Source: Niallia taxi (GTDB lineage Bacteria > Bacillota > Bacilli > Bacillales > Cytobacillaceae). Taken from it: a DNA stretch of 64,000 nt. Location of the stretch: positions 730,001 through 794,000 of the forward strand of contig NZ_CP102589.1 of NCBI RefSeq assembly GCF_032818155.1. The letters run 5' to 3'. This document shows, in pieces, positions 51,357-60,819 of the stretch (position 1 is its first letter; the number at the start of each line of letters is the position of its first letter). Below the pieces are notes generated by a model, which saw only the letters and a program-made list of their open reading frames with translations, was not told the origin of the DNA and did no database searches. A program made the position numbers and the translations under genes.

Positions 51357-52736
51357 ATGGTAGAAAGCAGCACTGCTAAACAGCTACAAGACAACAAGGT
51401 AGAGGATAATAACTCAAAAATGCCTTTAAAACGAGTTTTGGCATATGCAAGTACAGATACTGCCGGAAATTTGCTATATTGTACACTAACTAGCTTTATC
51501 ATGTACTTTTATACAGATGTTTTTGGAATTTCAATTGCTGCAACGGGAACTATTTTGCTTGTTGCTCGGATTTTTGATGCCCTTGATGCACCGATTTGGG
51601 GATTAATCATTGACCATACAAATACAAAATGGGGTAAAAATCGTCCATATTGGCTCTGGCTGGCAATCCCGTTTGGCGTAATATTCTTTTTAACCTTTTT
51701 AGCTCCAGACCTATCAGCAAGTGCAAAAGTCATTTATGCGTTAGTCACGTACATTTTAATGGGGATTGTTTACACAGGAATTGCCACACCCATTACGGCA
51801 ATCCTGCCGAATTTAACGAATAACTCTAATGAACGTGTCCGTTTAAATTCATGGCGCAGCAATGGTGGAATGATTGGCTATTTAATCACAGCAACCTTCA
51901 CACTGCCACTTGTTGCATTTTTTGGGAACGGCAATGATAAATTAGGGTTCCAAGTAACGGTTGCCATCTATGCCGTTATTGCTATCGCACTTATGCTGTT
52001 TGCCTTCTCTGGTACGAGAGAAATCAATACGAAAAGCATTAAATCAATCCCGATTCGCCAAAGCTTCCGAGCAGTTAAAGGGAATTGGCCATGGATTACT
52101 TTAGTTCTTGCCTTTATCTTTTATTGGTTGGGCAATACATCAAGAACATCAACATTAATCTATTATTCGCAATATAATTTAGATCATAAAAACCTGGCAT
52201 CCATCTTAAACGGCCTTGTTGTGTTCCAGATGATTTCTATCACGATTATTCCATTTATCGTAAAGAAATTTTTGAAAACGCACACACAAATACTAGGCTT
52301 TGCCATTGCTGCAATTGGCCAAATTATCATTGCTTTTGCAGGGGCAAGCACGTCGATGATTATCTTCGGGTGGGTAATTGCCTCACTTGGAACAGGAATT
52401 GCCGTGACATTACCATTTGCAATGCTGTCAGACACTGTTGACTATGGCGAGTGGAAAACAGGCATCCGCGCCAGCGGCTTCCTCACAGCGATCGGCAGCT
52501 CCTTCTGTATCAAAATCGGAGCAGGCCTTGGCAGCTTCATCCCATCCATCATTATGGATAAAGCAGGCTATGTCGCAAATGCAACACAAACAGCAAGCTC
52601 ACTCGCAGCAATCAAATTCTGCTTCACGTGGCTGCCAGCAATCTTCTTTATTGTCGGCGCAATTATTATGATGAATTATAAGAAGTATGAAAAGAATGAA
52701 GAGAGAGTTCGAGATGAGCTGTTGTTGAAGAGATAA
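51357..52736 (+). CDS. GPH-family sugar:cation symporter (MelB-like)
   Basis: 459 residues with twelve predicted helices. The MelB/GPH landmarks are YTDVFGISIAATGTILLVAR, RIFDALDAPIWGLIIDHT (conserved Asp pair), GKNRPYWLW, and LSDTVDYGEWKTGIRASG in the second half. It imports a glycoside with Na+ or H+. ATG 51357 follows AGGGAGTGAG; the frame is also open from a GTG at 51348 that overlaps the end of the previous gene. Partner of the DUF5695 protein; followed by a terminator. Confidence 0.9.
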   Translation: MVESSTAKQLQDNKVEDNNSKMPLKRVLAYASTDTAGNLLYCTLTSFIMYFYTDVFGISIAATGTILLVARIFDALDAPIWGLIIDHTNTKWGKNRPYWLWLAIPFGVIFFLTFLAPDLSASAKVIYALVTYILMGIVYTGIATPITAILPNLTNNSNERVRLNSWRSNGGMIGYLITATFTLPLVAFFGNGNDKLGFQVTVAIYAVIAIALMLFAFSGTREINTKSIKSIPIRQSFRAVKGNWPWITLVLAFIFYWLGNTSRTSTLIYYSQYNLDHKNLASILNGLVVFQMISITIIPFIVKKFLKTHTQILGFAIAAIGQIIIAFAGASTSMIIFGWVIASLGTGIAVTLPFAMLSDTVDYGEWKTGIRASGFLTAIGSSFCIKIGAGLGSFIPSIIMDKAGYVANATQTASSLAAIKFCFTWLPAIFFIVGAIIMMNYKKYEKNEERVRDELLLKR

Positions 52737-52749
52737 ATAATAAATAAGT

Positions 52750-52785
52750 AAGAGCTTAGGTGAACTTGCCTAAGCTCTTTTTTAT
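52750..52785 (+). terminator. terminator of the DUF5695/symporter operon
   Basis: 11-bp stem AAGAGCTTAGG/CCTAAGCTCTT with an 8-nt loop, then T6. Confidence 0.87.
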
Positions 52786-52802
52786 ATACAAAGTCAGTCT
52801 TT

Positions 52803-54212
52803 TTATAATAAATGCTGAAATAACCCAGTTATATAGGATAGTCCCTTCACACCATATGTTTTAATCCAGCTTACCTTGCCTGGTTTTAAGTCAGGGTTCT
52901 CCTCGTACGATTGATCCCGTGCTACCTTCAAGCTATGCTTGAAATAGTGGTTCATTTCTGTTTTGAGTTTTTCGGTAAACACTGGACTGTCAATGATGAC
53001 CATGGACTCAGTATTTAAAAATGTCGACCGTGAATCCATATTAAAGGCACCAATCGCACTCACTTGATCGTCAAAGATAAATGTTTTGGCATGAATAGAG
53101 TCAGCCCCTTGGTATTCATACACATTCACATTCTTTGTTACCATTGCGTTAATATGTTTAATATGCCCTGAATAGGCCATAACATTGGCTGTTGATGCTA
53201 ACGAGTTTGTTAACACTGTTATCTTGTCTGCAGGTATCTGTAAGTTATTGAGATAAGGAAGCATCGGTTTTGTCGGAATAACATATGGGCTTTGAATGAC
53301 TAACGAATTTTTCGTCTTTTTCATGAGGTTTGTTAAATCATACCAAACCCAAGGCTCCTTATTAAATCTTTGGATCGGATTATGAATAAAGGTGATTTTC
53401 TTTGTAGGCAAAGACATACTCACCCAATCATAATAGTTATTGAATATTTTTTTATCTGTATTACGCAAATCATCGAGCTTCTGTTTTAATTGCTTGTTAG
53501 CTTCCTTTGCTTTCGTTTGTTGACGTGATGACAGCTTGTTATAAGGAGGCATTACAATTGGATTATTCCAAACCTCATCAAAATAAGATTCCATTTGCTT
53601 CAAAACACTGCCTTCGGCTGTTTCTGGCTTCGTATTAATTATCAGCACATCCCGGTCATTCGTCGGGTTTTTCTCACCCTCCTGAACAAAATAACGATTG
53701 CCAATATTTCTGCCGCCAATAACCGCATACTTATGATCAATAATAAGTAATTTATCATGAAACCGATTATTCCAAGTCCACGGCTTTAAAACATTTAATG
53801 GTTCGTAAAATTTCAGCTCCACATTTGGATGATTGATAAGGGCATATTGATCATCCTTTAAACTAAAGCGAAGACCATGAGAAAACCCATCCAAAAGAAT
53901 TCTAACCTTAACCCCGCGGTCTGCTGCATCCAAAATCATCCCTAATATTAAATCGGTAATATAGCCTTTATGGATCGCATAATAAGCAACATCAATAGAT
54001 TCCTGAGCATTTTCCATTAAGTTGACACGGGCATAACCAGCAAAGGTTTTTTCTTCTAATAAAATTGCCCGATCCTGTGACTCTTCCTTGCCATAAAATC
54101 TTTCTACTTTATGCTGTTCCTTATAGTCGTTACTAACCTGTGGGTGATTAAATTTAAAAATAACAATACCGAATATAACGCTATACAATAAATAAAAAAT
54201 AACAATTATCAT
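52803..54212 (-). CDS. membrane-anchored phospholipase D-family protein
   Basis: Two HKD catalytic motifs: HDKLLIIDHKYAVIGGRN (His about 152) and HAKTFIFDDQVSAIGAFN (near residue 380). With one N-terminal helix and an outward domain it resembles cardiolipin synthase/phospholipase D proteins acting on membrane lipids. The start is uncertain. ATG 54212 (AAGGTGAG upstream) is the safest. The best Shine-Dalgarno (AAGGGAGAG, 54244-54252) points to codon 54236-54234, which reads ATA in this sequence. The open frame runs up to TTG 54341. Confidence 0.83.
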   Translation of the reverse strand: MIIVIFYLLYSVIFGIVIFKFNHPQVSNDYKEQHKVERFYGKEESQDRAILLEEKTFAGYARVNLMENAQESIDVAYYAIHKGYITDLILGMILDAADRGVKVRILLDGFSHGLRFSLKDDQYALINHPNVELKFYEPLNVLKPWTWNNRFHDKLLIIDHKYAVIGGRNIGNRYFVQEGEKNPTNDRDVLIINTKPETAEGSVLKQMESYFDEVWNNPIVMPPYNKLSSRQQTKAKEANKQLKQKLDDLRNTDKKIFNNYYDWVSMSLPTKKITFIHNPIQRFNKEPWVWYDLTNLMKKTKNSLVIQSPYVIPTKPMLPYLNNLQIPADKITVLTNSLASTANVMAYSGHIKHINAMVTKNVNVYEYQGADSIHAKTFIFDDQVSAIGAFNMDSRSTFLNTESMVIIDSPVFTEKLKTEMNHYFKHSLKVARDQSYEENPDLKPGKVSWIKTYGVKGLSYITGLFQHLL

Positions 54213-54434
54213 AACCCATCTACTCACCTTTTTTATCGGAATTCTCTCCCTTCGTACCTGGAAAGCAATAATAATTGTTAATAGTTTGTACAATACTGTT
54301 AAGAATATGAAAAAAGATGTGGCTTTGTTTTGGTTAATCAAATAAGAATAGCAGCCACTTTATTTTGAAGGAAATTCGCATAGCATGTTATAATTGGGAA
54401 TATAAGGATTTTGGGATAGGGAGGACTGGTGAAA

Positions 54435-54632
54435 ATGGAGGCCAAAGGAACTCGTAATATTTCATTTGTTTTAGCTATAATCATTTTACTAAATGATGTA
54501 ATCGCACTTGTGGCAAAGCTTGAAATTAATAAAGTAACATTAATCATGTCAATCGCATTAGGATTATTGCTTTTCATTAATGGAATGCTGTATAGAAAAA
54601 AAGGCATAAATAAAAACGATGACAGATTTTAA
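54435..54632 (+). CDS. small two-helix membrane protein
   Basis: 65 residues from ATG 54435 (GGGAGG upstream at 10-nt spacing; GTG 54429 is also in frame). Two hydrophobic segments (about 10-28 and 34-50) are followed by a basic tail ending NKNDDRF. It is divergent from the phospholipase D gene and probably transcribed alone. Family unrecognised; plausible because of the ribosome-binding site and the clean helix-loop-helix pattern. Confidence 0.55.
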   Translation: MEAKGTRNISFVLAIIILLNDVIALVAKLEINKVTLIMSIALGLLLFINGMLYRKKGINKNDDRF

Positions 54633-54734
54633 CAGGCTATTTTCATTTCCTCACCAGTATATTTTTGACATTACAAAAAGGGATGATTTAAGCAACCACC
54701 CCTAAAAATTCACACTTCTTAACGTAAGCTTCCT

Positions 54735-55262
54735 TTATTCGTTTATCACTTTCATCTGATCAAAAGGATAAAACCGAAGTGCTGCTTTACCGACAACATC
54801 CTCTTTTGAAATAAAGCCGAACCTGCGGCTGTCATTGCTTTTAAGGCGGTTATCTCCCATTACATACAAGTATCCTTCCGGAACAGTTTCTTTTAAATCG
54901 GCTGTTAAATTGCCCTTTGCGAGATTCTCTTTATTTGCCTGCAAATACGGCTCATCATATTTTTTCCCGTTTACATATAAGGAATCGTCTTTCACTTCCA
55001 TTTTGTCTCCTGAGATACCAATGACTCTTTTAATATAGTAATCACTAGAAACAGGAGAATGAAAAACGATCACATCAAAACGGTCGATGCTGGTTATTTT
55101 GTTAACGAGAATACGGTTATTGTTTTCTAATGTCGGCATCATTGATTTCCCGTCCACGATGATTGGGGTAAATACAAACTGGCGACAGATGAATACTAGT
55201 AAAAAGCAAAATACGATTGTTTTGGCCCATGCGTAAATCTCTTTTTTTGTTTGTTCGCTCAT
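54735..55262 (-). CDS. lepB: signal peptidase I
   Basis: Type I signal peptidase of the Gram-positive SipS kind, 175 residues. One N-terminal helix (about 12-30) precedes the catalytic domain outside the membrane. The catalytic Ser40 is in VDGKSMMPTL and Lys78 in YYIKRVIG. Box E reads YVMGDNRLKSNDSRRFG. It cleaves signal peptides from Sec and Tat substrates. ATG 55262 follows AAGGAGGG. Bacillaceae normally have several paralogues, so this need not be the essential one. Confidence 0.92.
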   Translation of the reverse strand: MSEQTKKEIYAWAKTIVFCFLLVFICRQFVFTPIIVDGKSMMPTLENNNRILVNKITSIDRFDVIVFHSPVSSDYYIKRVIGISGDKMEVKDDSLYVNGKKYDEPYLQANKENLAKGNLTADLKETVPEGYLYVMGDNRLKSNDSRRFGFISKEDVVGKAALRFYPFDQMKVINE

Positions 55263-55420
55263 GTTTCCCTCCTTAATCGAATTTATATATGGATATTACC
55301 ATATTAATACAATAAATAGGTGGGACGATTTCAAGAGTGAAACAAGCTTTTCCAAATTTGAGACTGCTAGGATGAGCATATAAGTAAAAGCCCAACTCAC
55401 AAGGGCGGGGCTGATACAGT

Positions 55421-55777
55421 TTAAGTAGTTTTATCATGACAGCAATAGTTATCGTTCGTTTCTATATCTTGAGTGACAGCGTAACTGTTTCCCCAGTCGC
55501 ACATCGTATTTAGGACAGGTACAAAGGTAAGCCCTAACTTGGTTAAACTATATTCTACTTTTGGCGGGATTTCTTTATATACTTCTCTTTTCACAAGACC
55601 TGCTTCTTCTAACTGCTTTAACTGCTCTGTTAGTACCTTTTGTGTAATGGTTGGCATTAGTGTATAAAAATCCTTTGTTCTTCTTGGCTGCAGACTAAGA
55701 AAATAGAGAATTAAACATTTCCATTTTCCACCGACAACACTCATGAATATATTTATTCCTGTATTAAGCTTGCTCAT
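55421..55777 (-). CDS. HxlR-family (MarR-like) transcriptional regulator
   Basis: 118-residue winged helix with the HxlR signature GGKWKCLILYFLSLQPRRTKDF, TQKVLTEQLKQLEEAGLVKR and YSLTKLGLTFVPVLNTMCDWG. Cys20 of the HxlR family's redox position is replaced by nearby WKC (Cys about 21), and C-terminal cysteines (NYCCHD) could add thiol or metal sensing. ATG follows GGGAGGAGTAG. It is divergent from a nitroreductase gene, its likely target, as for YodB-type quinone sensors. Confidence 0.9.
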   Translation of the reverse strand: MSKLNTGINIFMSVVGGKWKCLILYFLSLQPRRTKDFYTLMPTITQKVLTEQLKQLEEAGLVKREVYKEIPPKVEYSLTKLGLTFVPVLNTMCDWGNSYAVTQDIETNDNYCCHDKTT

Positions 55778-55798
55778 CTCTACTCCTCCCTGATAGGT

Positions 55799-55827
55799 AC
55801 AAAAAGGTGGCTATCCCACTTTTTTGT
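55799..55827 (+). promoter_or_regulatory. operator candidate between hxlR-like and nitroreductase genes
   Basis: ACAAAAAGGTGG and CCACTTTTTTGT form a 12-bp inverted repeat (one mismatch) around CTATC, 22 bp upstream of the hxlR-like start and about 70 bp before the nitroreductase start. Position and symmetry suit an HxlR-dimer site. Confidence 0.5.
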
Positions 55828-55896
55828 GCGTTATTTTCAATCTTCATTATCGCTTTTATAATTCAGGTAATAAATAAACAATTTGGAGGAATTGCA

Positions 55897-56526
55897 ATGA
55901 GTGTCAGAAAGTTGATAGACGCAAGAAGTTCTGTAAGACATTATGATCCAGCCTACAAAATAGATGAAAATATATTGGAGGGCTTAATTGAAGGGGCAAG
56001 TAAGTCACCTAATGGTAATAATATTCAAGCAACACGATATTTAGTCATTGATGACCCGGAGGTAAAGGAAACTTTATTGCCGATTGCTTATAATCAGCAA
56101 CAGGTAGTAGAGGCTTCAGCTGTCATTGTTGTGCTTGGAGATTATGCTGCTTTTGAAAAGGAAAATATCATCAATATACAGGAGCAGGGCTTCCAAAAAG
56201 GGTATTTTAATACCGATATTAGAGAATTTCTGGCAAGTGCTGCTATTGATTACTATTCAAACAAGACAGAGGAAGACTTGAAACTTGAATTGATAAGAGA
56301 CGCGAGCCTTGCGTCAATGTCGTTATTGTTATTAGCGAATGAGACTGGCTTAGATACGATTACTATGTCTGGATACGATTCAGACAAATTAAGGAAGGTA
56401 TTGAAAATTCCAGACAGGTATTTAGATGTTATGCTTATCGCGATTGGGAAAGGAGTAAAGCAGGGCCATCAAACGGTAAGACATGCTGTGAATAAAATCA
56501 TCTTTAAAAATAGCATAAATAGATGA
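55897..56526 (+). CDS. nitroreductase-family protein
   Basis: About 209 residues, an FMN-dependent oxidoreductase of the nitroreductase fold. LIDARSSVRHYDPAYKID near the start includes the FMN phosphate-binding SxR. The middle has LASMSLLLLANETGLDTITMSGYD, and the end is LDVMLIAIGKGVKQ. It reduces nitro compounds or quinones with NAD(P)H. The frame is open from 55807, but ATG 55897 has TTTGGAGGAATTGC upstream and begins at the family's usual position. Divergent from the HxlR-type regulator. Confidence 0.9.
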   Translation: MSVRKLIDARSSVRHYDPAYKIDENILEGLIEGASKSPNGNNIQATRYLVIDDPEVKETLLPIAYNQQQVVEASAVIVVLGDYAAFEKENIINIQEQGFQKGYFNTDIREFLASAAIDYYSNKTEEDLKLELIRDASLASMSLLLLANETGLDTITMSGYDSDKLRKVLKIPDRYLDVMLIAIGKGVKQGHQTVRHAVNKIIFKNSINR

Positions 56527-56538
56527 CTCCCCACGCTA

Positions 56539-56581
56539 GCAAATCCTGCTGCTTTCATAGAAGCAGGATTTGCAGGTTTTT
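56539..56581 (+). terminator. terminator of the nitroreductase gene
   Basis: 12-bp stem GCAAATCCTGCT/AGCAGGATTTGC with an 11-nt loop, then AGGTTTTT. Confidence 0.8.
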
Positions 56582-56739
56582 CTCCCACTAAAAACTACTA
56601 ATTTTACAATTCCAACTCTAACTTTTCCTCTCCCTACTATTAACAACGGAAAAAATAAACAGGCATATTCCAAACCACTGGCACATAGCAATAATATTGG
56701 GCTTTCGTCGGGGAGATAAGCTCCATTTTTAAAGCTTAG

Positions 56740-56755
56740 AATGTAAGCGCATTCT
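56740..56755 (+). promoter_or_regulatory. cre-like site upstream of the ChvE/Mms transporter
   Basis: TGTAAGCGCATTCT matches the cre consensus at 12 of 14 positions, about 95 bp before the ATG of the binding-protein gene. The rest of the 56582-56837 gap shows no gene. Confidence 0.5.
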
Positions 56756-56837
56756 GTTTTCAGCAGTCTTTAAAAAAGACAAGTATGGCACCAAAACGAA
56801 AGGTCCAAGAAATAGACAAATGGGAAGGGGTTCAAGA

Positions 56838-57917
56838 ATGAAGAAGCTTTTGTCTGCAATTTTAGCTGCTGTTTTATTATTTGCGTTGGCTGCCTGTTCG
56901 GGAGGCGGCGGTAGTGATGAGGATGAGAAGGGCTTTGTTGGTGTCAGCATGCCTACGAAATCGTCTGAGCGCTGGATTAGTGACGGTAAGTATATGAAGG
57001 AAGAGTTTGAGAAAAAGGGCTATAAAGTAGACCTTCAATATGCAGAGGATGTTGTGGAAAACCAGGTTTCCCAAATCGAGAACATGATCACAAAAGGTGT
57101 TAACGTCCTTGTTATCGCCGCAATTGATGGTGAGGCACTGACAAATGTACTCGAAAAGGCTCATAAGCAGGAAATTGAGGTAATCGCCTATGACCGTCTT
57201 ATTAAAAAGAGTGAGTATGTCGATTATTATGCAACATTTGATAACTTCCAGGTTGGAGTGCTGCAAGGCAGCTATATTGAACAGAAGCTTGGCTTAAAGG
57301 ATGGCAAGGGGCCGTTTAATGTCGAGCTGTTCGGCGGATCACCGGACGATAATAATGCTTATTTCTTCTTTGATGGAGCGATGTCGGTCCTTCAGCCTTA
57401 TATTGATTCAGGCAAATTAGTTGTACAAAGCGGACAGACGAAGTTTGAGCAAGGCGCAACATTAAGATGGGATGGAGCGACAGCTCAGGCCCGCATGGAT
57501 AACTTGTTGAGTGCTCATTATACGAAGGAAAATGTTGATGCGGTTCTGTCTCCATATGATGGAATTAGTATTGGGATTATCGCTTCCTTGAAAGGTGTTG
57601 GCTATGGAACAACAGATAAGCCGCTGCCAGTCGTAACAGGACAGGACGCAGAATTAGCATCTGTTAAGTCCATTATTGCCGGCGAGCAGACGCAAACTGT
57701 TTTCAAGGATACAAGGGAGCTTGCCAAGAAAGCTGTTGATATGTCCGAGGCTGTTTTGAATGGGGAAGAAGCAGAGGTTAATGATACAGAAACATATGAC
57801 AACGGTGTGAAGGTTGTTCCTGCGTATCTATTAGAGCCAGTTTCTGTTGATAAGGAAAACTATCAGGAAATTGTCATCGACAGCGGCTATTATGATGAGT
57901 CTGAACTAGACAAATAA
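56838..57917 (+). CDS. chvE: multiple-monosaccharide ABC transporter substrate-binding lipoprotein (ChvE-like)
   Basis: 359 residues. The signal peptide ends in lipobox ALAACSGG (Cys about 20). A type I periplasmic-binding fold follows ([66 protein letters not shown]). This is the ChvE/XylF branch, which binds xylose, glucose, arabinose or galactose. ATG 56838 follows AAGGGG; the open frame extends six codons upstream. It is followed by an ATPase and a permease gene. Confidence 0.92.
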   Translation: MKKLLSAILAAVLLFALAACSGGGGSDEDEKGFVGVSMPTKSSERWISDGKYMKEEFEKKGYKVDLQYAEDVVENQVSQIENMITKGVNVLVIAAIDGEALTNVLEKAHKQEIEVIAYDRLIKKSEYVDYYATFDNFQVGVLQGSYIEQKLGLKDGKGPFNVELFGGSPDDNNAYFFFDGAMSVLQPYIDSGKLVVQSGQTKFEQGATLRWDGATAQARMDNLLSAHYTKENVDAVLSPYDGISIGIIASLKGVGYGTTDKPLPVVTGQDAELASVKSIIAGEQTQTVFKDTRELAKKAVDMSEAVLNGEEAEVNDTETYDNGVKVVPAYLLEPVSVDKENYQEIVIDSGYYDESELDK

Positions 57918-57927
57918 ACATAAAACG

Positions 57928-57956
57928 GCAGTTTCTCTTTAACTAAGAGAAACTGC
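57928..57956 (+). promoter_or_regulatory. intercistronic stem-loop after the binding-protein gene
   Basis: 12-bp stem GCAGTTTCTCTT/AAGAGAAACTGC with a 5-nt loop and only TTT behind it. Such hairpins after binding-protein genes commonly stabilise the 5' message or partly terminate, giving excess binding protein. Confidence 0.65.
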
Positions 57957-57982
57957 TTTAGATAAGAAAGGGGGCTGACAGC

Positions 57983-59485
57983 GTGGGAAATATTCTGGAA
58001 ATGAAGAATATCACAAAGGAATTTCCAGGTGTCAAGGCACTCGATGATGTGAACTTAAAAGTTGCAGCAGGCGAAATTCACGCATTATGCGGGGAAAATG
58101 GTGCGGGAAAGTCAACGCTGATGAAGGTGCTGAGCGGTGTATATCCACATGGTACCTATTCAGGGGACATTCTTTTTCAAGATGAGGTCTGCATGTTCAA
58201 GGATATAAAGGGCAGTGAAAGCTTAGGAATTGTTATTATCCATCAGGAGCTTGCGCTTATACCAGAGCTGTCGATTGCAGAAAACATCTTCCTTGGCAAT
58301 GAACAGGCTAAAGCTGGTGTCATTAATTGGAATGAAACGGTTGTTAAGGCAAGAGAGCTTTTGAAAAAGGTCGGCTTATCTGAAAATCCGAATACACTCA
58401 TATCCAAAATCAGTGTCGGCAAGCAGCAGCTTGTGGAAATCGCCAAAGCACTTTCTAAGGATGTGAAGCTGCTGATTTTGGACGAACCTACTGCGGCTTT
58501 AAATGAAGAAGAAAGTGAAAACCTGTTACAGCTCCTTCTTTCATTCAAAAAAGAAGGAATGACAAGCATCATGATTTCCCATAAATTAAACGAAGTCTCA
58601 AAAGTCGCTGACAGTATTACGATTATCCGTGATGGCAGAACAATCGAAACACTGAAATGGGAGGAAGTATCAGAGGATAGAATCATTAAGGGCATGGTCG
58701 GCAGGGAGCTGACAAACCGTTATCCAGACAGAACCCCGCAAATCGGTGAGACGATTTTGGAAGTCAAGGACTGGGAAGTGCTGCAAGGGGACAGAAAAGT
58801 AATCGACAATATCAGCATGCATATTAAAAGAGGCGAAATCGTCGGGATTGCAGGAGTAATGGGCTCAGGAAGGACAGAATTTGCGATGAGCGTGTTCGGA
58901 CGGTCCTATGGTACGAAAATCTCTGGTCAGCTTTATAAGGATGGCAAGGAAATCTCGGTGAAAAATGTGCCGGAAGCAATTGAAAATGGACTTGCTTACG
59001 TAACAGAGGATCGGAAAAACTATGGGCTTATTTTAATTGAGGACATTAAACGAAATATTTCCTTGCCGAACTTAGGCAAGCTTTCCAAGTTTAGTGTACT
59101 CAATGAAAATGTCGAGGTGAAGGAGGCGGAAAACTATCGTCAGAAGATGAACATCAAAACACCGTCCATCCTTCAGAAGACCGGAAACTTGAGCGGCGGC
59201 AACCAGCAAAAGGTTGTGTTGAGCAAGTGGATTTACGCTGAACCGGATATTCTGATGCTTGATGAGCCGACAAGAGGAATTGATGTTGGCGCTAAGTATG
59301 AGATATACACCATTATCAATCAGCTCGCAGACGAAGGAAAAGGAATCCTCCTTATTTCCTCTGAGATGCCAGAGCTGTTAGGAATGTGTGACAGAATTTA
59401 TGTTATGAACGAAGGCAGCATCAAGGGAGAGTTAGCTGCGGCAGAGGCGACACAGGAAAGCATCATGAAATATATTACAAGCTAA
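57983..59485 (+). CDS. mmsA: multiple-monosaccharide ABC transporter ATP-binding protein
   Basis: A 500-residue double ATPase of the carbohydrate uptake transporter-2 class. The first cassette has Walker [10 protein letters not shown] (about 36-44), [15 protein letters not shown] and [10 protein letters not shown]. The second has a degenerate Walker A (GVMGSGRTE), signature [14 protein letters not shown] and [19 protein letters not shown] 57983 follows AAAGGGGG. Works with the ChvE-like binding protein and MmsB-like permease. Confidence 0.93.
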   Translation: MGNILEMKNITKEFPGVKALDDVNLKVAAGEIHALCGENGAGKSTLMKVLSGVYPHGTYSGDILFQDEVCMFKDIKGSESLGIVIIHQELALIPELSIAENIFLGNEQAKAGVINWNETVVKARELLKKVGLSENPNTLISKISVGKQQLVEIAKALSKDVKLLILDEPTAALNEEESENLLQLLLSFKKEGMTSIMISHKLNEVSKVADSITIIRDGRTIETLKWEEVSEDRIIKGMVGRELTNRYPDRTPQIGETILEVKDWEVLQGDRKVIDNISMHIKRGEIVGIAGVMGSGRTEFAMSVFGRSYGTKISGQLYKDGKEISVKNVPEAIENGLAYVTEDRKNYGLILIEDIKRNISLPNLGKLSKFSVLNENVEVKEAENYRQKMNIKTPSILQKTGNLSGGNQQKVVLSKWIYAEPDILMLDEPTRGIDVGAKYEIYTIINQLADEGKGILLISSEMPELLGMCDRIYVMNEGSIKGELAAAEATQESIMKYITS

Positions 59486-59518
59486 AGCCGTCGGTCAGGA
59501 AAGGAAGGGGGAGTTAAG

Positions 59519-60715
59519 GTGAATACACCGTTGGAGGATTACCGCAATAAAGGCTCTATATTGGCATTAATTCAGAGCAATTTACGCCAATATGGAATGT
59601 TTACCGCATTAGTGCTGATTATGATACTATTTCAAGTGTTAACAGAGGGCATTCTTTTACGCCCGCTCAATATCACCAATTTGATTTTGCAGAACAGCTA
59701 TATTCTCGTCCTTGCAATCGGCATGGTGCTCGTGATCATCACAGGTCATATCGATTTGTCTGTCGGCTCTGTAGCTGCATTTGTCGGCGCCATTTCCGGT
59801 ATTTTAATCATTAACCATGATATGCCCGTCTTTTTGGCTGTTATTCTTTCCTTATTAGTTGGCGCTGTAATTGGGGCATGGCAAGGATTTTGGGTCGCAT
59901 ACGTCAAGATTCCCGCCTTTATCGTCACACTTGCCGGGATGCTTTTGTTCAGAGGCTTGACGATGCTTGTCTTAAAAGGCAAATCTGTTGCGCCGTATCC
60001 ACAGTCCTTTCAGGATATTAGCTCAGGCTTTATCCCTGATATCTTTGGCGGCAGCACATTGCATATGCTGACGATTGTTGCAGGAATTGTATTTTCCATC
60101 ATTTACTTGCTGATTGAAGCCCGCAATCGTAAAACCCAGCTTCGCTATGATTTTGAAGTGTCTTCAAAAGGACTATTTATTACAAAGATAGCGGCCATTA
60201 TCGTGCTGATTAATGTGTTCACATATGTTTTAGCAACATATGAAGGCATTCCAACCATTCTGCTTATCCTTATTGGGTTAATTATTATCTACAGCTTTGT
60301 CATGAAGAAAACTGTAATGGGCAGACATGTTTATGCGATCGGCGGCAATGAAAAGGCCGCAAGCCTTTCTGGTATCAAAACAAAAAAAGCAACCTTCTGG
60401 GTGTTTGTGAACATGGGTGTGCTTGCAGCTTTATCTGGTTTGATTTTCGCCGCAAGACTTAATGCCGCAACACCAAAAGCAGGAAATCTGTTCGAGCTTG
60501 ATGCGATTGCAGCCTGCTTTATCGGCGGCGCATCTGCTTATGGCGGCATCGGTACAGTCGGCGGGGCGATTGTCGGTGGTCTCGTTATGGGTGTCATGAA
60601 CAACGGTATGTCCATCATCGGCCTTGGCATTGACTGGCAGCAGGCTATAAAAGGACTTGTGCTACTGATAGCGGTTGCGTTTGATATTTATAATAAGAAT
60701 AAATTAGCTTCATAA
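59519..60715 (+). CDS. mmsB: multiple-monosaccharide ABC transporter permease
   Basis: 398 residues with about ten to eleven helices. Family landmarks are LVIITGHIDLSVGSVAAFVG (about 74-93), VKIPAFIVTLAGMLLFRGLT, GRHVYAIGGNEKAASLSGIK and CFIGGASAYGGIGTVGGAIVGG. The extended length with a soluble-looking loop in the middle fits the GguB/MmsB type rather than RbsC. GTG 59519 follows AAGGGGGAG. Last gene of the operon. Confidence 0.93.
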   Translation: MNTPLEDYRNKGSILALIQSNLRQYGMFTALVLIMILFQVLTEGILLRPLNITNLILQNSYILVLAIGMVLVIITGHIDLSVGSVAAFVGAISGILIINHDMPVFLAVILSLLVGAVIGAWQGFWVAYVKIPAFIVTLAGMLLFRGLTMLVLKGKSVAPYPQSFQDISSGFIPDIFGGSTLHMLTIVAGIVFSIIYLLIEARNRKTQLRYDFEVSSKGLFITKIAAIIVLINVFTYVLATYEGIPTILLILIGLIIIYSFVMKKTVMGRHVYAIGGNEKAASLSGIKTKKATFWVFVNMGVLAALSGLIFAARLNAATPKAGNLFELDAIAACFIGGASAYGGIGTVGGAIVGGLVMGVMNNGMSIIGLGIDWQQAIKGLVLLIAVAFDIYNKNKLAS

Positions 60716-60720
60716 ATCGT

Positions 60721-60752
60721 AAAAAACCAAGCTCGAGTGGGCTTGGTTTTTT
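60721..60752 (+). terminator. bidirectional terminator between mmsB and the ArsR-like gene
   Basis: 12-bp stem AAAAAACCAAGC/GCTTGGTTTTTT with an 8-nt loop. Confidence 0.87.
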
Positions 60753-60819
60753 AGTTTGTTAGTCTTCAAATCAATTAATCTTCACTGTAACTAAAAAAGA
60801 GGGAAGATACCATCCCCCC

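Noticed and set aside
54338..54607. Minus-strand ORF opposite the 65-residue membrane protein
   Set aside because: The opposite strand has the ribosome-binding site and the clean membrane-helix pattern.
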